Source: Aquisalimonas sp. 2447 (GTDB lineage Bacteria > Pseudomonadota > Gammaproteobacteria > Nitrococcales > Aquisalimonadaceae). From it: a stretch of DNA of 64,000 bases. The notes beneath the pieces were generated by a model. The model saw only the letters and a program-made list of their open reading frames with translations, was not told the origin of the DNA and searched no databases. Shown here piece after piece: positions 1 to 8,271 of this stretch. Both the position numbers and the translations under genes were made by a program. Position 1 is the first letter of the stretch, and each line of letters starts with the position of its first letter. The DNA lies in the NCBI RefSeq assembly GCF_012044895.1, contig NZ_CP050695.1, forward strand, positions 1,642,501 to 1,706,500, in the 5' to 3' direction.

Positions 1-251
1 CAGGACTGTCGCCGCAGCAGGCGATCCACTCGGGTTATGCGAAGGCGCTGTCCACCATTGCGGACGCCAACATCACCACCCTCATCGCGGCACTGGTGCT
101 GTTCCTGTTCGGTACCGGGCCAGTGCAGGGCTTCGCTGTGACACTGTCCATCGGCATTCTGACGTCCATGTTCACGGCAATCCTCGGCACCCGGGCCGTG
201 GTGAATCTCATATACGGCCGCAGGCGGCGCCTGACGCGGCTGGCGATCTGA
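1..251 (+). CDS. secD: SecD, C-terminal fragment
   Basis: Last 82 codons of the SecD subunit of the SecDF-YajC complex, which uses proton motive force to assist Sec-dependent export across the inner membrane. The 5' end lies outside the window. The visible part carries the typical end of the family: [19 protein letters not shown] leads into the last membrane segments, followed by the conserved [18 protein letters not shown] and a short basic tail. It is followed 21 bases later by secF on the same strand, as in the usual secDF operon. Identity is very likely; only the truncation by the window edge limits it. Confidence 0.93.
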   Translation, partial: GLSPQQAIHSGYAKALSTIADANITTLIAALVLFLFGTGPVQGFAVTLSIGILTSMFTAILGTRAVVNLIYGRRRRLTRLAI

Positions 252-272
252 GCAGGGAGTGGGTGACAGCGC

Positions 273-1241
273 ATGTGGCTATTCAATAAGACGCCCAGCA
301 TCGATTTCATGCGCCATCGCCGCCTCGCAGCGGTGGTGTCGGTGGTGTTGCTGGGGCTTGCCATTGCCGTCGTGGCGGTTCGCGGACTGAACTTCGGCAT
401 CGACTTCACCGGCGGTACGGTGGTGGAAGTGGGCTTCCCGGAAGCCGTGGACCTGACCCAGGTGCGTCAGACCCTGGACGACGGCGGGTATGACGGCGCC
501 ATCGTCCAGCATTTCGGTACGGCCCGGGATGTGATGATTCGCCTGGCGCCCCAGGAAGATCAGGAAGAGGCCGAGGAGCTCAGTAATCGCGTCCTGCAGA
601 CACTGGACGCGGAATTCCCGGACGTGGAACTGCGGCGTGTGGAGTTCGTTGGGCCGCAGATCGGCGAGGAACTGACAGAGCAGGGTGCTCTGGCGATGCT
701 GGGTGCCCTTGGCTGTATCCTGCTCTATGTTGCATTCCGCTTCGAGTACCGTTTCGCCGCGGGTTCCGTTGCCGCCCTGGTGCACGACATGGTTCTGGTG
801 TTCGGTATCCTGTCGCTGTTCCAGATCTCCTTCGATCTGAGTGTCCTGGCCGCAATGCTGGCCGTGGTCGGTTACTCGCTGAACGACACCATCGTGGTGT
901 TCGACCGGATCCGCGAGAATTTCGTGCGAATGCGCAAGGGCACCACCGAGGACGTGATGAATACGTCCATCAACCAGACGCTGTCGCGGACGTTGGTGAC
1001 CTCTTTCACGACGCTGCTGGTGGTGCTGTCGCTTTATTTCCTCGGCGGCGAGGTGATTTCCGGTTTCGCGTTCACCCTGTTCGTTGGCGTGCTTGTCGGA
1101 ACCTATTCTTCCATCTTCGTGGCGAGTGCATCGGCCCTGGCCATGGGCGTGACCAAGTACGACCTGCAGCCGCCGGCCAAGGAAGGCGTCGACGAGGAAG
1201 GCGAGGAGGGTGGTGCGGACCAGACGGGGGCGCGTCCGTAA
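273..1241 (+). CDS. secF: Protein translocase subunit SecF
   Basis: Inner-membrane partner of SecD in the Sec accessory complex. The 322-residue length fits the family. The N-terminus has one membrane segment (about residues 20-40), then the periplasmic P1 region beginning with the diagnostic GLNFGIDFTGGT. A cluster of membrane segments occupies the C-terminal half, including VGYSLNDTIVVFDRIREN, the SecF signature. The C-terminus ends in an acidic tail (DEEGEEGG). The ATG start is in line with the usual SecF N-terminus. It forms an operon with the upstream secD. Confidence 0.96.
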   Translation: MWLFNKTPSIDFMRHRRLAAVVSVVLLGLAIAVVAVRGLNFGIDFTGGTVVEVGFPEAVDLTQVRQTLDDGGYDGAIVQHFGTARDVMIRLAPQEDQEEAEELSNRVLQTLDAEFPDVELRRVEFVGPQIGEELTEQGALAMLGALGCILLYVAFRFEYRFAAGSVAALVHDMVLVFGILSLFQISFDLSVLAAMLAVVGYSLNDTIVVFDRIRENFVRMRKGTTEDVMNTSINQTLSRTLVTSFTTLLVVLSLYFLGGEVISGFAFTLFVGVLVGTYSSIFVASASALAMGVTKYDLQPPAKEGVDEEGEEGGADQTGARP

Positions 1242-1253
1242 GGCCCGCCAACC

Positions 1254-1799
1254 TCAGAAGGTCCAGCGGGCGCCTACGCTCAGTGCGGAAAAATCGAAAT
1301 CGCTGGCGTCCAGGTAGCGGATGTAGTCCAGGTTGAGATGGGCGCCGTCCGCCACCTGGAAGTCCAGGCCCAGGCCGATGCTGACGCCGGAGTCGCTTTC
1401 ACTGAAGCTGTCGCCAGCGGCGTCCCGGCCGCTGATCTCCACGCCCGCAATGCCCATGACACCGTACAGCGACGTATAGCGAGTGATGGGGAGATCCCCC
1501 CGGGCGAGAACGGCATAGAGCCAGTCGAGTTCCCGGCGTTCGCCGCTGGAGCGGTCGGTGCCACTGGCACCCAGATGTGTTTCCAGGGAGAACTGCGGGG
1601 TGAGCTGCAACCCGAGGCGGCCACGCACGCCCAGGGAAGAAAAGTCTTCTCCACCATCCTCGTCGTAGAACCAGTTCATCGCGTCCATGCCAACGTAGAA
1701 ACGGTCCTCGGCGACGGCCTGGGTGGTGCTCATCACCGCCAGTAGCGCGCTAACCGCGGTGACAATGACGGGGTGATGCGGAGCGGGATGCCGGTGCAT
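1254..1799 (-). CDS. Outer-membrane beta-barrel protein, OmpA/porin-like fold
   Basis: Predicted secreted 181-residue protein. The N-terminus holds a hydrophobic signal sequence ending near TTQAVAED (cleavage after about residue 30). The mature part alternates polar and hydrophobic residues typical of a small eight-strand barrel and ends in SVGARWTF, a terminal aromatic as recognised by the BAM machinery. No enzymatic motif is visible. It is convergent to secF, with stop codons only 12 bases apart. The family resembles small outer-membrane beta-barrel proteins of unknown function; a specific role cannot be given. Confidence 0.7.
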   Translation of the reverse strand: MHRHPAPHHPVIVTAVSALLAVMSTTQAVAEDRFYVGMDAMNWFYDEDGGEDFSSLGVRGRLGLQLTPQFSLETHLGASGTDRSSGERRELDWLYAVLARGDLPITRYTSLYGVMGIAGVEISGRDAAGDSFSESDSGVSIGLGLDFQVADGAHLNLDYIRYLDASDFDFSALSVGARWTF

Positions 1800-1882
1800 G
1801 GTAACTCCTGACTGAACGGGGCTGTGTCCGGGAATAATACCCTTCTACACGGCGAGTCGATATACGAGAGAGGTGATGGACC

Positions 1883-2434
1883 ATGAAGCGCGTTTGTGTG
1901 TACTGCGGTTCCAGCCCAGGGCGTGATGATGGCTACAGGGAGCTGGCGCGGTCCATGGGCACCGCCCTGGCCGACCGCGGGCTCGGGTTGGTCTACGGCG
2001 GCGCCAGCGTCGGCCTCATGGGGGAAGTCGCGGATGCAGCGCTGACCGGAGGCACGGAGGTGATGGGCGTCATTCCCACCGTGGTCCAGGATCGCGAGGT
2101 GGCCCATACCGGGCTGACACAATTGATCTGCGTGAACACCATGCACGAGCGCAAGACCCTGATGGCCGAGCGTGCCGATGCGTTCGTCGCCATGCCTGGC
2201 GGTCTGGGAACGCTGGAAGAGCTGTTCGAGGTCCTTACCTGGGCGCAGCTGGGCATGCATGCCAAACCGGTGGGGTTGCTCAATGGAGCGGGGTACTTTG
2301 ATGGGCTGATTGCGTTCCTGGATCATTGCGTCGCCGAGGAACTGATACAGCCGCGCCACCGCGCCCTGCTGAAGGTGGCCGCTGATCCTGCGACCCTGCT
2401 GGATCAGTTGGCGGCGTGCGGCGCTCTGGAGTAG
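1883..2434 (+). CDS. LOG-family nucleotide phosphoribohydrolase (TIGR00730)
   Basis: A 183-residue Rossmann-like protein of the LOG/YvdD family, which hydrolyses nucleoside 5'-monophosphates to release the base; plant homologues activate cytokinins. The N-terminus VCVYCGSSPG and the signature MPGGLGTLEELFEVLTW (PGGxGTxxE, around residue 98) are both present, as is the MHERKTLM segment that contributes catalytic Arg/Glu residues. Its bacterial substrate is uncertain (AMP and other NMPs in studied homologues). It is transcribed towards the small Smr gene, 36 bases away, and the two may be one unit. Confidence 0.88.
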   Translation: MKRVCVYCGSSPGRDDGYRELARSMGTALADRGLGLVYGGASVGLMGEVADAALTGGTEVMGVIPTVVQDREVAHTGLTQLICVNTMHERKTLMAERADAFVAMPGGLGTLEELFEVLTWAQLGMHAKPVGLLNGAGYFDGLIAFLDHCVAEELIQPRHRALLKVAADPATLLDQLAACGALE

Positions 2435-2470
2435 GTTACGGACCGTCACTTGTGAAAAGGCGAGTCAGTG

Positions 2471-2725
2471 ATGGCCCGGATCAAGGTCGACCTGCATGAC
2501 GTCTTCAATCGCGGGCATCTGATCGATGCAGCGTTGCACGACGCCCTGCGTCAGGCCGTGGATAAGCGGTTGCCAACGGTGGAGATCATCCATGGCCGCG
2601 GCAAGGGGCAGCTGAAGAAGCGGGTTCTCAAGTTTCTTGAACAACCCGAGGTCCGTTCCCTGTACCATCGGGTGGAAAAGGATGCGAAGAACCCGGGGCG
2701 GCTGTTCATTCACTTCCGGCATTGA
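2471..2725 (+). CDS. Small stand-alone Smr-domain protein
   Basis: An 84-residue protein consisting almost only of an Smr (small MutS-related) domain. Motif 1 is VDLHDVFNRG (LDxH type) at the N-terminus and motif 2 is IIHGRGKGQLKK (HGxGxG) near residue 40. Smr domains are nucleases or nucleic-acid-binding modules acting on DNA or stalled-ribosome mRNA. Fused Smr proteins are usually longer, so this is a minimal version. The ATG at 2471 is chosen; an in-frame GTG lies directly before it at 2468. Confidence 0.75.
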   Translation: MARIKVDLHDVFNRGHLIDAALHDALRQAVDKRLPTVEIIHGRGKGQLKKRVLKFLEQPEVRSLYHRVEKDAKNPGRLFIHFRH

Positions 2726-2808
2726 TACGCCTGGCGATCCGCTCACCGGCCAGAAGCGCAGGGAAGCGGCTCAGTCCCGCCTGGACTACCCGGGTGGTTA
2801 CAGGATTC

Positions 2809-2865
2809 TAGACAGAACGGTACACTTGAACTTTGCCGCCACATAAATAAAGTACCGTCTGGTAC
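2809..2865. promoter_or_regulatory. Candidate promoter and operators of the tetR gene
   Basis: Seen directly: TAGACAGAACGGT at 2809-2821 matches the left part of the palindromes found before the next gene (3560-3575 and 3599-3614). A second inverted repeat, GTACC-N4-GGTAC, lies at 2852-2865. Between them are TTGAAC and an A/T-rich stretch that could be a promoter. This layout suggests that the TetR protein controls its own gene. The -10 assignment is weak. Confidence 0.4.
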
Positions 2866-2882
2866 AAAAACCGGAGGAGCTG

Positions 2883-3479
2883 ATGAGCGCGAACACGCCC
2901 AGCGACACCCGTTCCCACTCCCGACGCGATCAGCTGCTAGAGACGGCCACGGAACTGTTCTACAGGAACGGTTGCCATACCACCGGTATCGACAAGGTGC
3001 TTGCGGAGGCAGGTGTCGCCAAGATGACCCTCTACAAGCACTTCAAGTCCAAGGACAACCTGGTTCTGGCCGCCTGTGAGCGATTTCACGAGAAGGTGCG
3101 CGATGAGTTCGAAGAGGCCGTTAACGAGGAAGGACTGAGCGCCCGCCAACGCCTTGAGGCCATCTTCGATTTCATGGACAACTGGTCCCGTCGCGAGGAG
3201 TTCTGGGGGTGTCCGTCCATCAACCTGGCGGTGCAGTATCCGGAGCACGATCACCCGATCCACCAGGCTGCCAAAGAGCACAAGGAGTTTCGGGTGCAGT
3301 ACGTGCAGAAGCTTGCCCAGGAAGCCGGTCTGGCCAACCCCGAGGAACTCGCGCGAGAGCTGACTCTGCTGATCGAAGGGGTCACGGTGATGGTACAGGT
3401 GACCGGTGATCATTCCATGGTCCACAGCGCGCGCAAAGCGGCTCGTGCGCTGATCGCCCAGGCAGCCGGCGAAGTCTGA
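2883..3479 (+). CDS. TetR/AcrR-family transcriptional regulator
   Basis: A 198-residue repressor-type protein. The N-terminal helix-turn-helix is clear: RDQLLETATELFYRNG, then GIDKVLAEAGVAKMTLYKHF with the classical Tyr-x-His-Phe end of the recognition helix (about residues 40-60). The C-terminal domain is a ligand pocket of unknown specificity. A Shine-Dalgarno CCGGAGGAG precedes the ATG by 4-5 bases. Palindromes of the TetR type sit upstream of this gene and upstream of the next one at 3630, which suggests autoregulation and control of that small secreted protein. The inducer is not predictable. Confidence 0.9.
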   Translation: MSANTPSDTRSHSRRDQLLETATELFYRNGCHTTGIDKVLAEAGVAKMTLYKHFKSKDNLVLAACERFHEKVRDEFEEAVNEEGLSARQRLEAIFDFMDNWSRREEFWGCPSINLAVQYPEHDHPIHQAAKEHKEFRVQYVQKLAQEAGLANPEELARELTLLIEGVTVMVQVTGDHSMVHSARKAARALIAQAAGEV

Positions 3480-3559
3480 TCACAGCTGTCGTCGCGGCGG
3501 CGCGGCAATCCTCTCGATGCAGCACCCACCGTGCGACAGCTAGATTCCGGAATAATGTA

Positions 3560-3614
3560 GACAGACCCGTCTGTCCTTGTTAGTGTGCGCCCTGAAATAG
3601 ACAGATCGGTCTGA
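3560..3614. promoter_or_regulatory. Two TetR-type operators before the 3630 gene
   Basis: Positions 3560-3575 form a 7-2-7 perfect inverted repeat (GACAGAC-CC-GTCTGTC). Positions 3599-3614 carry a second, imperfect copy (AGACAGATCGGTCTGA). Both begin with TAGACAGA, as does the half-site at 2809. The second copy ends just upstream of the AAGGAGG ribosome-binding site of the next gene, so a bound repressor would block transcription. Assignment to the neighbouring TetR protein is inference from proximity and the repeated motif. Confidence 0.6.
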
Positions 3615-3629
3615 TAAGGAGGACCTGCC

Positions 3630-3998
3630 ATGAAGATGAAGACGCTTGTTGCCGCTGCCGGGATGATTGCCGCCCAGTCCGCGCTGGCCGTCGATGGGGC
3701 CACAGAGCAGCGGTTGGTCGAAAAGGGGTTTCTGCCCGAGCCGGTTCAGGGAACCGAGATCGTCCGCGGTGTTCCAGCGGAACCGGAACACCGGGCCGAG
3801 GCCTTGCTGGTGGAGTGGGGCTTCAAGCCGCAGCCCATGGAACGCAAGCTTGCCACCCAGCAGCGGACGGTCTCCGACGCCATGCCGGAGGACGCTGTCA
3901 AGCGAACGCTGGTGGAGAAAGGCTTCCTGCCGGCGCCGGCGCGTACCGTCAGCACCCTTGCCGACGGGCCAGCACCGGAGGTCGACTCCGGCTCCTGA
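3630..3998 (+). CDS. Small secreted protein with three LVExGFxPxP repeats
   Basis: Not a recognised family. The 122-residue product has a clean signal peptide (MKMKTLVAAAGMIAAQSALA, cleavage about residue 20). The mature part contains three copies of one motif: EQRLVEKGFLPEPV, EALLVEWGFKPQP and KRTLVEKGFLPAPA, spaced by about 37-50 residues. No cysteine, membrane segment or catalytic motif is seen in the mature part. A strong AAGGAGG site precedes the ATG. The gene lies behind two palindromic operators and next to a tetR gene, so expression is probably repressed until an unknown signal appears. Confidence 0.65.
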   Translation: MKMKTLVAAAGMIAAQSALAVDGATEQRLVEKGFLPEPVQGTEIVRGVPAEPEHRAEALLVEWGFKPQPMERKLATQQRTVSDAMPEDAVKRTLVEKGFLPAPARTVSTLADGPAPEVDSGS

Positions 3999-4063
3999 GA
4001 GTTCTCAGGATCAAAGGATGTCAGTGAAACTACCAGTCGTACAGGGATGTGCGGCTGGCAGTC

Positions 4064-4252
4064 CTAGACGATGCTGATGAGCAGCATCACGAAAAGAACC
4101 ACGAAAACCAAGGGCAGGATGAGCCCGCGCCAGTCCTTCGGCTGATCCGCGTTTTCCTTCTGTTGGGTCATCTGCGCGCGGATGCCGGGCAGAAACCACA
4201 TGGTCACCGCGATGGCGATGATCCCCACCAGCACCATTTCCCAAGTGGCCAT
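4064..4252 (-). CDS. Small two-helix membrane protein, unknown
   Basis: A 62-residue protein with two hydrophobic stretches, one near residues 5-22 (VLVGIIAIAVTMWFLPG) and one at the C-terminus (LILPLVFVVLFVMLLISIV). A charged, polar loop rich in Gln, Lys and Asp separates them. It is probably an inner-membrane protein. AGGAG lies 5-9 bases before the ATG and supports translation. No family or partner can be named. The gene stands alone between the convergent three-repeat gene and the divergent RRM gene. Confidence 0.6.
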   Translation of the reverse strand: MATWEMVLVGIIAIAVTMWFLPGIRAQMTQQKENADQPKDWRGLILPLVFVVLFVMLLISIV

Positions 4253-4420
4253 AAGCGCCTCTCCTTCTCTGGTTCAGGCGGCGCATGATGCGCCCACCCG
4301 TGTCCGCGAGCAAGTCTCGCCGTTTCCGCGCCATACCGCTTGACGCCGGCACAAAGCTGGGCCATTACTTTCCTTGAAGAATCATTCGTCGTTTCCTTCG
4401 GCATGAATCGGAGAACGAGC

Positions 4421-4693
4421 GTGCACAGGACAATCTATGTAGGCAACCTGCCGTTTTCATGTACGGACGACGATGTCCGCGCACTTTTCGGAGACCACGG
4501 CGAGGTATACTCGGTGAAACTCATCACCGACCGTGACAGCGGTCGGCCTCGCGGTTTCGGCTTCGTGGAGATGGATGCCGATGCTGCCAGCGCGGCCATC
4601 GCTGCGCTGAATGGCCTTGAACTGCAGGGGCGGAGTTTGCGTATCAACCTGGCCCGACAACGTACCGGCCATCGCGTGCGCCGCCCGTTCTGA
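4421..4693 (+). CDS. RNA-recognition-motif (RRM) RNA-binding protein
   Basis: A 90-residue protein made of a single RRM. RNP2 is TIYVGNLPF at the N-terminus and RNP1 is RGFGFVEM near residue 45, both with the aromatic residues that stack on RNA bases. The tail is basic (RQRTGHRVRRPF). Such stand-alone RRM proteins are RNA chaperones, often cold-responsive, in cyanobacteria and proteobacteria. The GTG at 4421 is chosen because GGAG lies 7 bases before it and the family begins directly before the first strand; an ATG at 4403 is a less likely alternative. Confidence 0.88.
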   Translation: MHRTIYVGNLPFSCTDDDVRALFGDHGEVYSVKLITDRDSGRPRGFGFVEMDADAASAAIAALNGLELQGRSLRINLARQRTGHRVRRPF

Positions 4694-4836
4694 CGCCGCG
4701 CCGCCCGGCTGTCCCCGTGCGGCGTGTTCTCTGGTGCATCCAGGGTTCGCGCCCGGGGTGGCTTCGTGTGTTTATCGGCAATGCTGTCATGGCAAGCTAG
4801 GAAACCGGCCCGGATCAAATAGACGAGTTCTCGAGC

Positions 4837-6141
4837 ATGTATCACTTACTGTCAATACGTCCCGCCTGTAGCCGCTTCCTGGCGACCGCTCTGGCGGTGC
4901 TGATGCTGGCCGGGTGTGCGGTGAACCCCGTCACGGGTGATCGGGAGTTCAGCCTGGTCAGCGAGGAGTGGGAGCTGGAGGTCGGCGACGAGCATTATCC
5001 GCTGATGCGCCAGATGGAGGGGGGTGACTACGCCCTCGACCGGGAGTTGGTGGAATACGTCCGCGAGGTCGGACAGCGCGTTGCGGCGGAAGCAGACCGG
5101 GATCTGCCCTACGAGTTTACCGTGCTGAACAGCTCCGTGCCCAACGCCTGGGCACTGCCCGGGGGCAAAATCGCCATCAACCGTGGGCTGCTCACGGAGA
5201 TGGAGTCAGAGGCGGAGCTGGCGGCCGTGCTCGGCCATGAAGTGGTGCACGCGGCGGCTCGGCACGGTGCCCAACGCCAGTCGCGTCAGGTGCTGATGCA
5301 GGGTGCTGTCATGGCCGGCGGTCTGGCCGTGGGTGTGGCCACGGACCGGCAGGAATATGCGGCGGTTGCGCTGCTGGCTGGTGGGCTCGGTGCGCAGCTC
5401 ATCGGCCAGCGGCATTCCCGCGACGCCGAGCGCGAGGCCGACGAATTCGGCATGGTCTACATGCATCGTGCTGGCTACAACCCCGAGGCGGCCGTTGATC
5501 TTCAGGAGACATTCGTGCGCATTTCCGAGGGGCGCGATGGTGGCGGCTTCGCTCAGGGGCTGTTTGCTTCTCACCCGCCAAGCGAAGAGCGCGTACGCAA
5601 CAATCGGCGTAAACTCCGCGAGCTGGGTGCGGAAGGGGAGCTCGGGCGCGAGCGCTACCAGGAGAAGACGGCGACGATCCGGCGACTCAAGCCTGCCTAC
5701 GAAGCCCATGATCAGGGCCGCCGCGCGCTACGGGACGACGACTTGGATCGGGCTCTGGAGAAGGCTGAAGAGGCCCTTGCGATGGAGTCCGGCGAGGCCT
5801 TGTTCCACGCCCTGCGGGGGGATGCGCTTGCCACGCGCGGCGACATGCGTGAGGCCGAGCGGGCCTACGCAAGCGCGCTGGAGCGTGACGACGGCTGGTT
5901 CTACCACCATCTGCGCCGGGGTATGGCGCGGGAATCCCTCGGCGAGCTGGCGGGGGCACGTGATGACCTTCGCCGCAGCGTCGAGCTCATGCCCACCGCC
6001 GAGGCCCACTACTTTCTGGGCAATGTCGAGCGGCGGGACGGCAATCGGGATGCGGCACTGGACCATTACCGACGGGCGGCCCAGTCCGACACTGAAACGG
6101 GGCGGCGTGCCCGTCAGGCCCTTGAAGAAATGGGCGCGTAA
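4837..6141 (+). CDS. M48 metalloprotease with TPR repeats, BepA-like lipoprotein
   Basis: A 434-residue periplasmic lipoprotein protease. The signal peptide ends in the lipobox LAGC (Cys27). The zinc-binding motif HEVVH lies at residues 134-138 and the downstream Glu ligand is in RDAEREADEFG (about residue 200). From about residue 285 the protein has tetratricopeptide-like helices (EALAMESGEALFHALRGDAL, EAHYFLGNVERRDGN). BepA-type proteins combine these features and degrade or assist misfolded outer-membrane proteins such as LptD at the BAM complex. The first ATG is kept because it gives a proper lipoprotein signal. Confidence 0.88.
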   Translation: MYHLLSIRPACSRFLATALAVLMLAGCAVNPVTGDREFSLVSEEWELEVGDEHYPLMRQMEGGDYALDRELVEYVREVGQRVAAEADRDLPYEFTVLNSSVPNAWALPGGKIAINRGLLTEMESEAELAAVLGHEVVHAAARHGAQRQSRQVLMQGAVMAGGLAVGVATDRQEYAAVALLAGGLGAQLIGQRHSRDAEREADEFGMVYMHRAGYNPEAAVDLQETFVRISEGRDGGGFAQGLFASHPPSEERVRNNRRKLRELGAEGELGRERYQEKTATIRRLKPAYEAHDQGRRALRDDDLDRALEKAEEALAMESGEALFHALRGDALATRGDMREAERAYASALERDDGWFYHHLRRGMARESLGELAGARDDLRRSVELMPTAEAHYFLGNVERRDGNRDAALDHYRRAAQSDTETGRRARQALEEMGA

Positions 6142-6197
6142 GGCTCCAGGTGCGGCCGCCGCACGCGCCGCACCTGATACCTGTCAACCGATCCGGC

Positions 6198-7259
6198 TCA
6201 GTCCGGCAGCACGATCCACTGCTGGCTGAACCAGTAGAAGCGGCCTCGCTCGGGGGAGGGGGCCGTGCAGTTGTAGCGGGTGCGACCCGTTGACAGGGAT
6301 TCCGGCGGTTCCACCTCGAACACGCGTGCGTCCCGGTCAACCCATTCGACGTCAACCTGCCCCTGGCGGCCCACGAAGCAGGAGAGTTGATCCAGGCGGG
6401 CATCGCTGTCCGCCAGCGTGGCCCGCATCCGCGGAGGGTTGTGCTCCTCCGTGGCCACCGGGTCCCAGGGCTCCAGTTCTTTCACCGGCAGCGCCTTGGT
6501 GCGCGCCTTTTCGCTGAATTCTTCAATGGAAGCGTAAGCCTCTGCCATGGGGAAGCGTGGCAGGGCAAGCTTGTGGCTGTGGGCGCCGATGGCGCCGCTG
6601 TGCTGACCGATGCCGATGTAGCCGAGCTTTTCAGTCACCTCGGCGACGATCTGGTTGTACTCACCGTAGGGGTAGGCGAATAGTTTCGGGATGTCGTGGT
6701 CCTCCCCCAACTCCGCCTCCAGGCGCTCCTGCGCGTTGTTAATGTCATCGCGCAGGCGCTCCCGGTAGTCGCTGTCCGACTCGTCCTCGCCCCGGCGCAC
6801 CAGATAGTCGTGGGTGGACGAGTGGTTGGCGAAGGTGGCGCGGCTCTCTTCCTGCATCTCGCGCATCTGATCCCAGGTCATGTAGCCGGACAGACCGTCA
6901 TCCACCGGGTCAGTGGCCACGAACACGATGTAGGGAAGATCCCGCTCCTTCAGCCGGGGATAGGCCTCTTCGTAAACGGAGCGGTAGGCGTCGTCGATAG
7001 TGATGGCCACCGTGCGATCGGGGACGGATTCGGCGTTCTCCAGGTGCTCCACGATCCGCTCGAAGGGCCAGACGTTGTAGTCTTCCTCTTCCAGGTAATC
7101 GAGATGCGCCTCGAACTGTTCCAGGGTGACGTTGGTGGCCGAGTACTGCTCTTCACCGAAACGGTGATACATGAAGCCCACCGCGTGCCAGCCGCCGGCC
7201 TGTGCCGCTCCCAGGTCCGCGGCCACCAGTAGCGCCGCCAGGGCAAATCCTTTCCACAT
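6198..7259 (-). CDS. Secreted polysaccharide deacetylase (NodB fold)
   Basis: A 353-residue exported protein with a signal peptide ending at AAQA (about residue 21). The NodB catalytic domain shows motif 1 VAITIDDAY (metal-binding Asp-Asp), motif 2 HSSTH (metal-binding histidines) and motif 3 AYPYGEYN. Enzymes of this family remove N- or O-acetyl groups from glycans such as chitin, peptidoglycan or PNAG using Zn or Co; the substrate here is unknown. The last 90 residues are an extra domain of no recognised family. A Zur-like palindrome lies 34 bases before the start. Confidence 0.85.
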   Translation of the reverse strand: MWKGFALAALLVAADLGAAQAGGWHAVGFMYHRFGEEQYSATNVTLEQFEAHLDYLEEEDYNVWPFERIVEHLENAESVPDRTVAITIDDAYRSVYEEAYPRLKERDLPYIVFVATDPVDDGLSGYMTWDQMREMQEESRATFANHSSTHDYLVRRGEDESDSDYRERLRDDINNAQERLEAELGEDHDIPKLFAYPYGEYNQIVAEVTEKLGYIGIGQHSGAIGAHSHKLALPRFPMAEAYASIEEFSEKARTKALPVKELEPWDPVATEEHNPPRMRATLADSDARLDQLSCFVGRQGQVDVEWVDRDARVFEVEPPESLSTGRTRYNCTAPSPERGRFYWFSQQWIVLPD

Positions 7260-7292
7260 GGTCTCTCCCCCGTGTTGGTCAATGCCGTTCGC

Positions 7293-7305
7293 GTTACAGT
7301 GTAAC
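7293..7305. promoter_or_regulatory. Zur-like palindrome before the deacetylase gene
   Basis: GTTACAGTGTAAC is a perfect palindrome around a central base. It differs by one base from GTTATAGTGTAAC at 43538-43550 in the zinc-module promoter and fits the gammaproteobacterial Zur core GTTATANTATAAC. It lies between suhB and the deacetylase, 34 bases upstream of the ATG at 7259. Regulation by Zur is inferred from the match alone. Confidence 0.5.
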
Positions 7306-7377
7306 TGCGTTGAGTCGGGCAGGACACAGCTCCCGCGAGGGGCGCGCCGCGGCGAGGTCGAGTATGGAAGGCGGGGC

Positions 7378-8181
7378 TCAGGCCCGTTTCAGCAGTGCCG
7401 CATTGCAGTGTGGCCGGATTGCGCTCAGCAGGTCATGGAACAGTTTGGGGTTGCCGGCGACCACGTTGCCGCTGCCCATGTAGTTCTCGTCGCCGTTGAA
7501 ATCCCCGACCACGCCGCCGGCCTCGCGTACCAGCAGGGCGCCGGCAGCGATATCCCAGGGTTTCAGGCCGAGCTCCCAGTAGCCGTCCAGCCGTCCGGCG
7601 GCGACATACGCCAGGTCAAGCGCGGCGGAGCCGGCGCGACGCAGGTCGCCGGCACGCTTGAGTACCGCCTGGAACTGCCCCAGGTAGGCGTCCATGTGCT
7701 GCGGCAGCCGGAACGGGAAACCCGTGGCCAGCAGGCGACCTTCAATGCTCTTGTGGGTGCGTACACGGATCTTGTGGCCATCTAGGGTGGCGCCGTTGCC
7801 GCGGGTGGCGGTGAACAGTTCCTGGCGCACCGGGTCGTAGATGACGCCTACCTGCAGCTTGCCGCGGTGCTGCAGCGCGATGGAGACGGCGAAGTGGGGC
7901 AGGCCGTAGAGGAAGTTGGTGGTGCCGTCCAGCGGGTCGATGATCCAGACATACTCTGAACTGCCCTGACTGCCCCCTTCCTCGCCCAGGAATTCGTGGT
8001 CCGGGTAGGCGTGGCGCAGTGTGCCGATGATCTCCTGTTCGGCCGCACGGTCCACGTCACTGACGTAGTCGTTGAGCCCTTTTGCCTCGACCTTGATCCT
8101 GTCCAGGCGATCCAGGGAGCGGACAATGACGTTGCCGGCGCTGCGCGCGGCGCGCACGGCGGTGTTGAGCATCGGATTCAT
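7378..8181 (-). CDS. suhB: Inositol-1-monophosphatase SuhB
   Basis: A 267-residue Mg-dependent, Li-sensitive phosphatase that hydrolyses inositol 1-phosphate. SuhB of E. coli also joins the rRNA antitermination complex. Motifs in order: GEEGG (metal-binding Glu), DPLDGTTNF (catalytic core) and WDIAAGALLVREAGG (C-terminal metal site). The start at 8181 gives MNPMLNTAVRAARSAGN, which aligns from its first residue with the E. coli protein and gives the same length. Another ATG nine bases upstream (8190) is possible. Confidence 0.93.
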   Translation of the reverse strand: MNPMLNTAVRAARSAGNVIVRSLDRLDRIKVEAKGLNDYVSDVDRAAEQEIIGTLRHAYPDHEFLGEEGGSQGSSEYVWIIDPLDGTTNFLYGLPHFAVSIALQHRGKLQVGVIYDPVRQELFTATRGNGATLDGHKIRVRTHKSIEGRLLATGFPFRLPQHMDAYLGQFQAVLKRAGDLRRAGSAALDLAYVAAGRLDGYWELGLKPWDIAAGALLVREAGGVVGDFNGDENYMGSGNVVAGNPKLFHDLLSAIRPHCNAALLKRA

Positions 8182-8271
8182 GGCGGCCATCGTTGGTAGT
8201 GCGCGAAGTGGAGCGGGAGGATAACAGGTCTGGGGAGGGCGTTGTACTGCCGGGTAGTGCCTACGGGAGGG

